A stretch of DNA of 8,002 bases from Candidatus Sulfotelmatobacter sp. (GTDB lineage: Bacteria; Acidobacteriota; Terriglobia; Terriglobales; Acidobacteriaceae). Below, piece by piece: positions 7,050 through 8,002 of the stretch. Under the pieces are notes generated by a model. That model worked only from the letters and a program-made list of their open reading frames with translations, did no database searches and was not told where the DNA came from. The stretch's first letter is position 1. Each line of letters starts with the position of its first letter. The translations under genes were made by a program, and so were the position numbers. The DNA lies in NCBI GenBank assembly GCA_030037575.1, contig JASHRB010000183.1, positions 1 through 8,002 of the forward strand, given 5' to 3'.

Positions 7050-7056
7050 CACCACG

Positions 7057-7602
7057 ATGTCACTCAACTCAGCAGCCGCTTATGGAATCTACTCCGACGA
7101 TGTGGCTTTGACCGACATCATTCGCACGCTGAACGAGGCTGGCTTCGATAACGAAGACATTTGCATGATGCTCTCGCCTTCGCACCCCATCGCGTCGGTA
7201 GTCCGTGACGCCAGCCTCTTTAGTTCCGAGCGCAACGACGACGCGGCCACCGCGGGCATGATCGGCTGGCTCTCGGCCTTTGGCGCTGTTCTCATTCCGA
7301 CCGTCGGTTTCTTTATTCGTTCGCAGGCATTCCTCCATGCCCTCATGGCCGCAAGAGAAGCCCCGGCGCTTTGTGGCAACGCCCGCACGCTGGTTGGTCT
7401 TGGTTTCTCAGAATTCGATGCAAGGAAATACGAGGATCAGTTGCGTCGGCTGGGCGTGCTCGTGTACGTGTCCTGCGGGGAGAGTGCCAAAACTCTATGG
7501 GCACAAGAGGTGCTGCGCCATACTGGGGCGCGCGAAACCGCCACGCTTCACGATACGATGCAAGAAATGTTCACCACGATGAGTGCGGCAGCTTCCGCCT
7601 GA
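7057..7602 (+). CDS. General stress protein 17M/YflT-like protein (181 aa)
   Basis: This resembles proteins with a GSP17M/YflT-type domain, often annotated as heat- or general-stress proteins; the biochemical role is unknown. The N-terminal part (GIYSDDVALTDIIRTLNEAG, about residues 10-29, then DICMML) has the pattern 'short-term variable, alternating strand and helix, then I/V-rich strand' of these domains. A Gly/Ala-rich hydrophobic stretch follows at about 66-92, which could be one membrane-associated or glycine-zipper helix. The C-terminal part (from FSEFDARKYEDQLRRLGVLVYVSC, then A..VLRHTGA) matches the repeated half seen in many relatives, in which a YE...GG.L..V segment precedes a LE.TGA segment. 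There is no signal peptide. The start is set by AGGAG 7 nt upstream. The gene stands alone, divergent from uvrA and convergent with the next gene. Stress control is suggested by family only; I cannot see the promoter. Confidence 0.72.
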   Translation: MSLNSAAAYGIYSDDVALTDIIRTLNEAGFDNEDICMMLSPSHPIASVVRDASLFSSERNDDAATAGMIGWLSAFGAVLIPTVGFFIRSQAFLHALMAAREAPALCGNARTLVGLGFSEFDARKYEDQLRRLGVLVYVSCGESAKTLWAQEVLRHTGARETATLHDTMQEMFTTMSAAASA

Positions 7603-7690
7603 TTTTCCACCCGCGCTGGATTCAGAGAGACACAACCGGTCGCGGTAGCAAGATTAACTGGGGAATCGCCGGGCCTGTAGCAAGCAGTCT

Positions 7691-7704
7691 TTTTTCGGGA
7701 AAAA
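7691..7704. repeat. AT-rich inverted repeat between convergent genes
   Basis: TTTTTC at 7691-7696 and GAAAAA at 7699-7704 are exact complements around GG, directly beside the stop of the minus-strand gene at 7706. The T-run on each strand could help end transcription from either side, but the stem is AT-rich, its loop is only 2 nt unless inner pairs open, and there is no GC stem before the T-run. It is a poor terminator; the 7603-7705 gap contains no better one. Confidence 0.3.
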
Positions 7705-7705
7705 C

Positions 7706-7954
7706 TCAATCGCCGTTCGTTTCGCGGTCCCGCCGTTTTCCGTAATGGAAAGCCAGTCCAACTCCAAAGACCATAAATCCAACCGGAGGAACCAGCAGCA
7801 CCAACACCGCCTGGTTCAGTGTCCGCTGTGCATCTTTTGGAGTAGCCCGCGCACTCGCATTGCACATTGCGCAACCCTGTCCGAAGGCCGGCAGGGCGCA
7901 CAAACACCACATCGCCGGCAGCACGAGGGCGCGCAGTTTGCATGAGATTTTCAT
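7706..7954 (-). CDS. Small exported/membrane protein with CxxC motif (82 aa)
   Basis: This is a short envelope protein of unknown function. From ATG 7954 it has a signal peptide or first membrane helix (about residues 7-24, ending LPAFGQ). The motif GCAMCNASA follows, with C28 and C31 as a CxxC that should lie outside the cytoplasm. A short polar stretch leads to one membrane helix (about 48-70, [19 protein letters not shown]), and a basic tail (YGKRRDRE) would sit inside. The CxxC is not followed by His, so it is not a cytochrome c haem site; metal or thiol binding is possible. I associate such proteins with Acidobacteriota genomes near respiratory genes, which cannot be checked here as the window ends. 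The frame is open to an ATG at 7999 (97 aa); I chose 7954 because it begins a normal signal peptide. No clear Shine-Dalgarno precedes it. Confidence 0.72.
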   Translation of the reverse strand: MKISCKLRALVLPAMWCLCALPAFGQGCAMCNASARATPKDAQRTLNQAVLVLLVPPVGFMVFGVGLAFHYGKRRDRETNGD

Positions 7955-7959
7955 AGTTG

Positions 7960-7973
7960 CGAAAACATTTTCG
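7960..7973. repeat. 14-bp near-palindrome just upstream of the CxxC protein gene
   Basis: CGAAAA at 7960-7965 and TTTTCG at 7968-7973 are exact complements around CA, ending 5 nt before ATG 7954 on the minus strand. The position, where a ribosome would bind, suits a repressor operator or a weak hairpin that limits translation. If the gene instead starts at 7999, the repeat is within coding sequence and probably incidental. Confidence 0.35.
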
Positions 7974-8002
7974 AAGGCGCCGGACACCTGCGACCTCATC
8001 CT

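Larger units (their letters stand above)
6674..7056. other. Divergent intergenic region between uvrA and the stress-protein gene
   Basis: These 383 bp separate the uvrA start from the plus-strand gene at 7057 and hold no gene I can support; the frames open here lack coding character. Visible items are a TATAAT box for uvrA (6769-6764), a small hairpin GCCGAC/GTTGGC (6804-6809 with 6816-6821, one G-T pair), GAGAG-AA-CTCTC (6835-6846), the 12-bp palindrome GAGCGCGCGCTC (6965-6976), and a direct repeat AAAACTTCC at 6983-6991 and 7032-7040. I see no riboswitch fold I recognise, no tRNA, and no convincing -10/-35 pair for the plus-strand gene. Confidence 0.6.

Noticed and set aside
7548..7943. Minus-strand open frame of 131 codons at the right end
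   Set aside because: It overlaps the CxxC protein in another frame and the 3' end of the stress-protein gene. The CxxC frame has a proper signal peptide and membrane helix, and this one has neither.

Overview
The window is moderately GC-rich bacterial chromosome with ordinary housekeeping content. The UvrA variant, the SprT-like protein with a long N-terminal half, the small exported 'CAMC' membrane protein and the noncoding text around 80-115 all resemble what I know from Acidobacteriota (Terriglobia/Koribacter-type soil bacteria). That assignment is inference from remembered family resemblance, not from a search.

Layout: most of the window is one minus-strand gene string, read right to left. 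It starts with uvrA (6673 to 3668), the damage-recognition ATPase of nucleotide excision repair. Next come an exported TPR-repeat protein whose start overlaps the uvrA stop (3681 to 2257), an exported 154-aa helical protein 11 bp downstream (2245 to 1781), and an exported 182-aa helical protein overlapping it by a GTGA junction (1784 to 1236). After a 179-bp gap lies a SprT/YgjP-like zinc metallopeptidase (1056 to 370), possibly followed by a small 76-aa frame (373 to 143). A TATAAT box at 6769-6764 is the best promoter candidate for the string.

To the right, the 383 bp between the divergent starts (6674-7056) hold no convincing gene, only the candidate promoter and minor repeats. A plus-strand gene (7057-7602) encodes a general-stress-protein-17M/YflT-like protein with a strong ribosome binding site. 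Convergent to it is a small exported or membrane-bound protein with a CxxC motif (7954 to 7706). The first 369 bp are mostly noncoding and contain a 10-bp perfect hairpin that looks like a dispersed intergenic repeat.

How the genes work together: UvrA acts in the cytoplasm, whereas the three genes tightly packed behind it encode proteins with signal peptides. The cluster is therefore better explained by shared transcription than by one pathway, although the 154-aa and 182-aa proteins and the TPR protein could form an envelope-associated set. I found no CRISPR array, transposase, phage gene, tRNA or rRNA, and nothing I can honestly call a new biological system. The most interesting observations are an apparent internal duplication in the SprT-like protein (an N-terminal copy that has lost the catalytic motif) and the coupled pair of uncharacterised secreted proteins.
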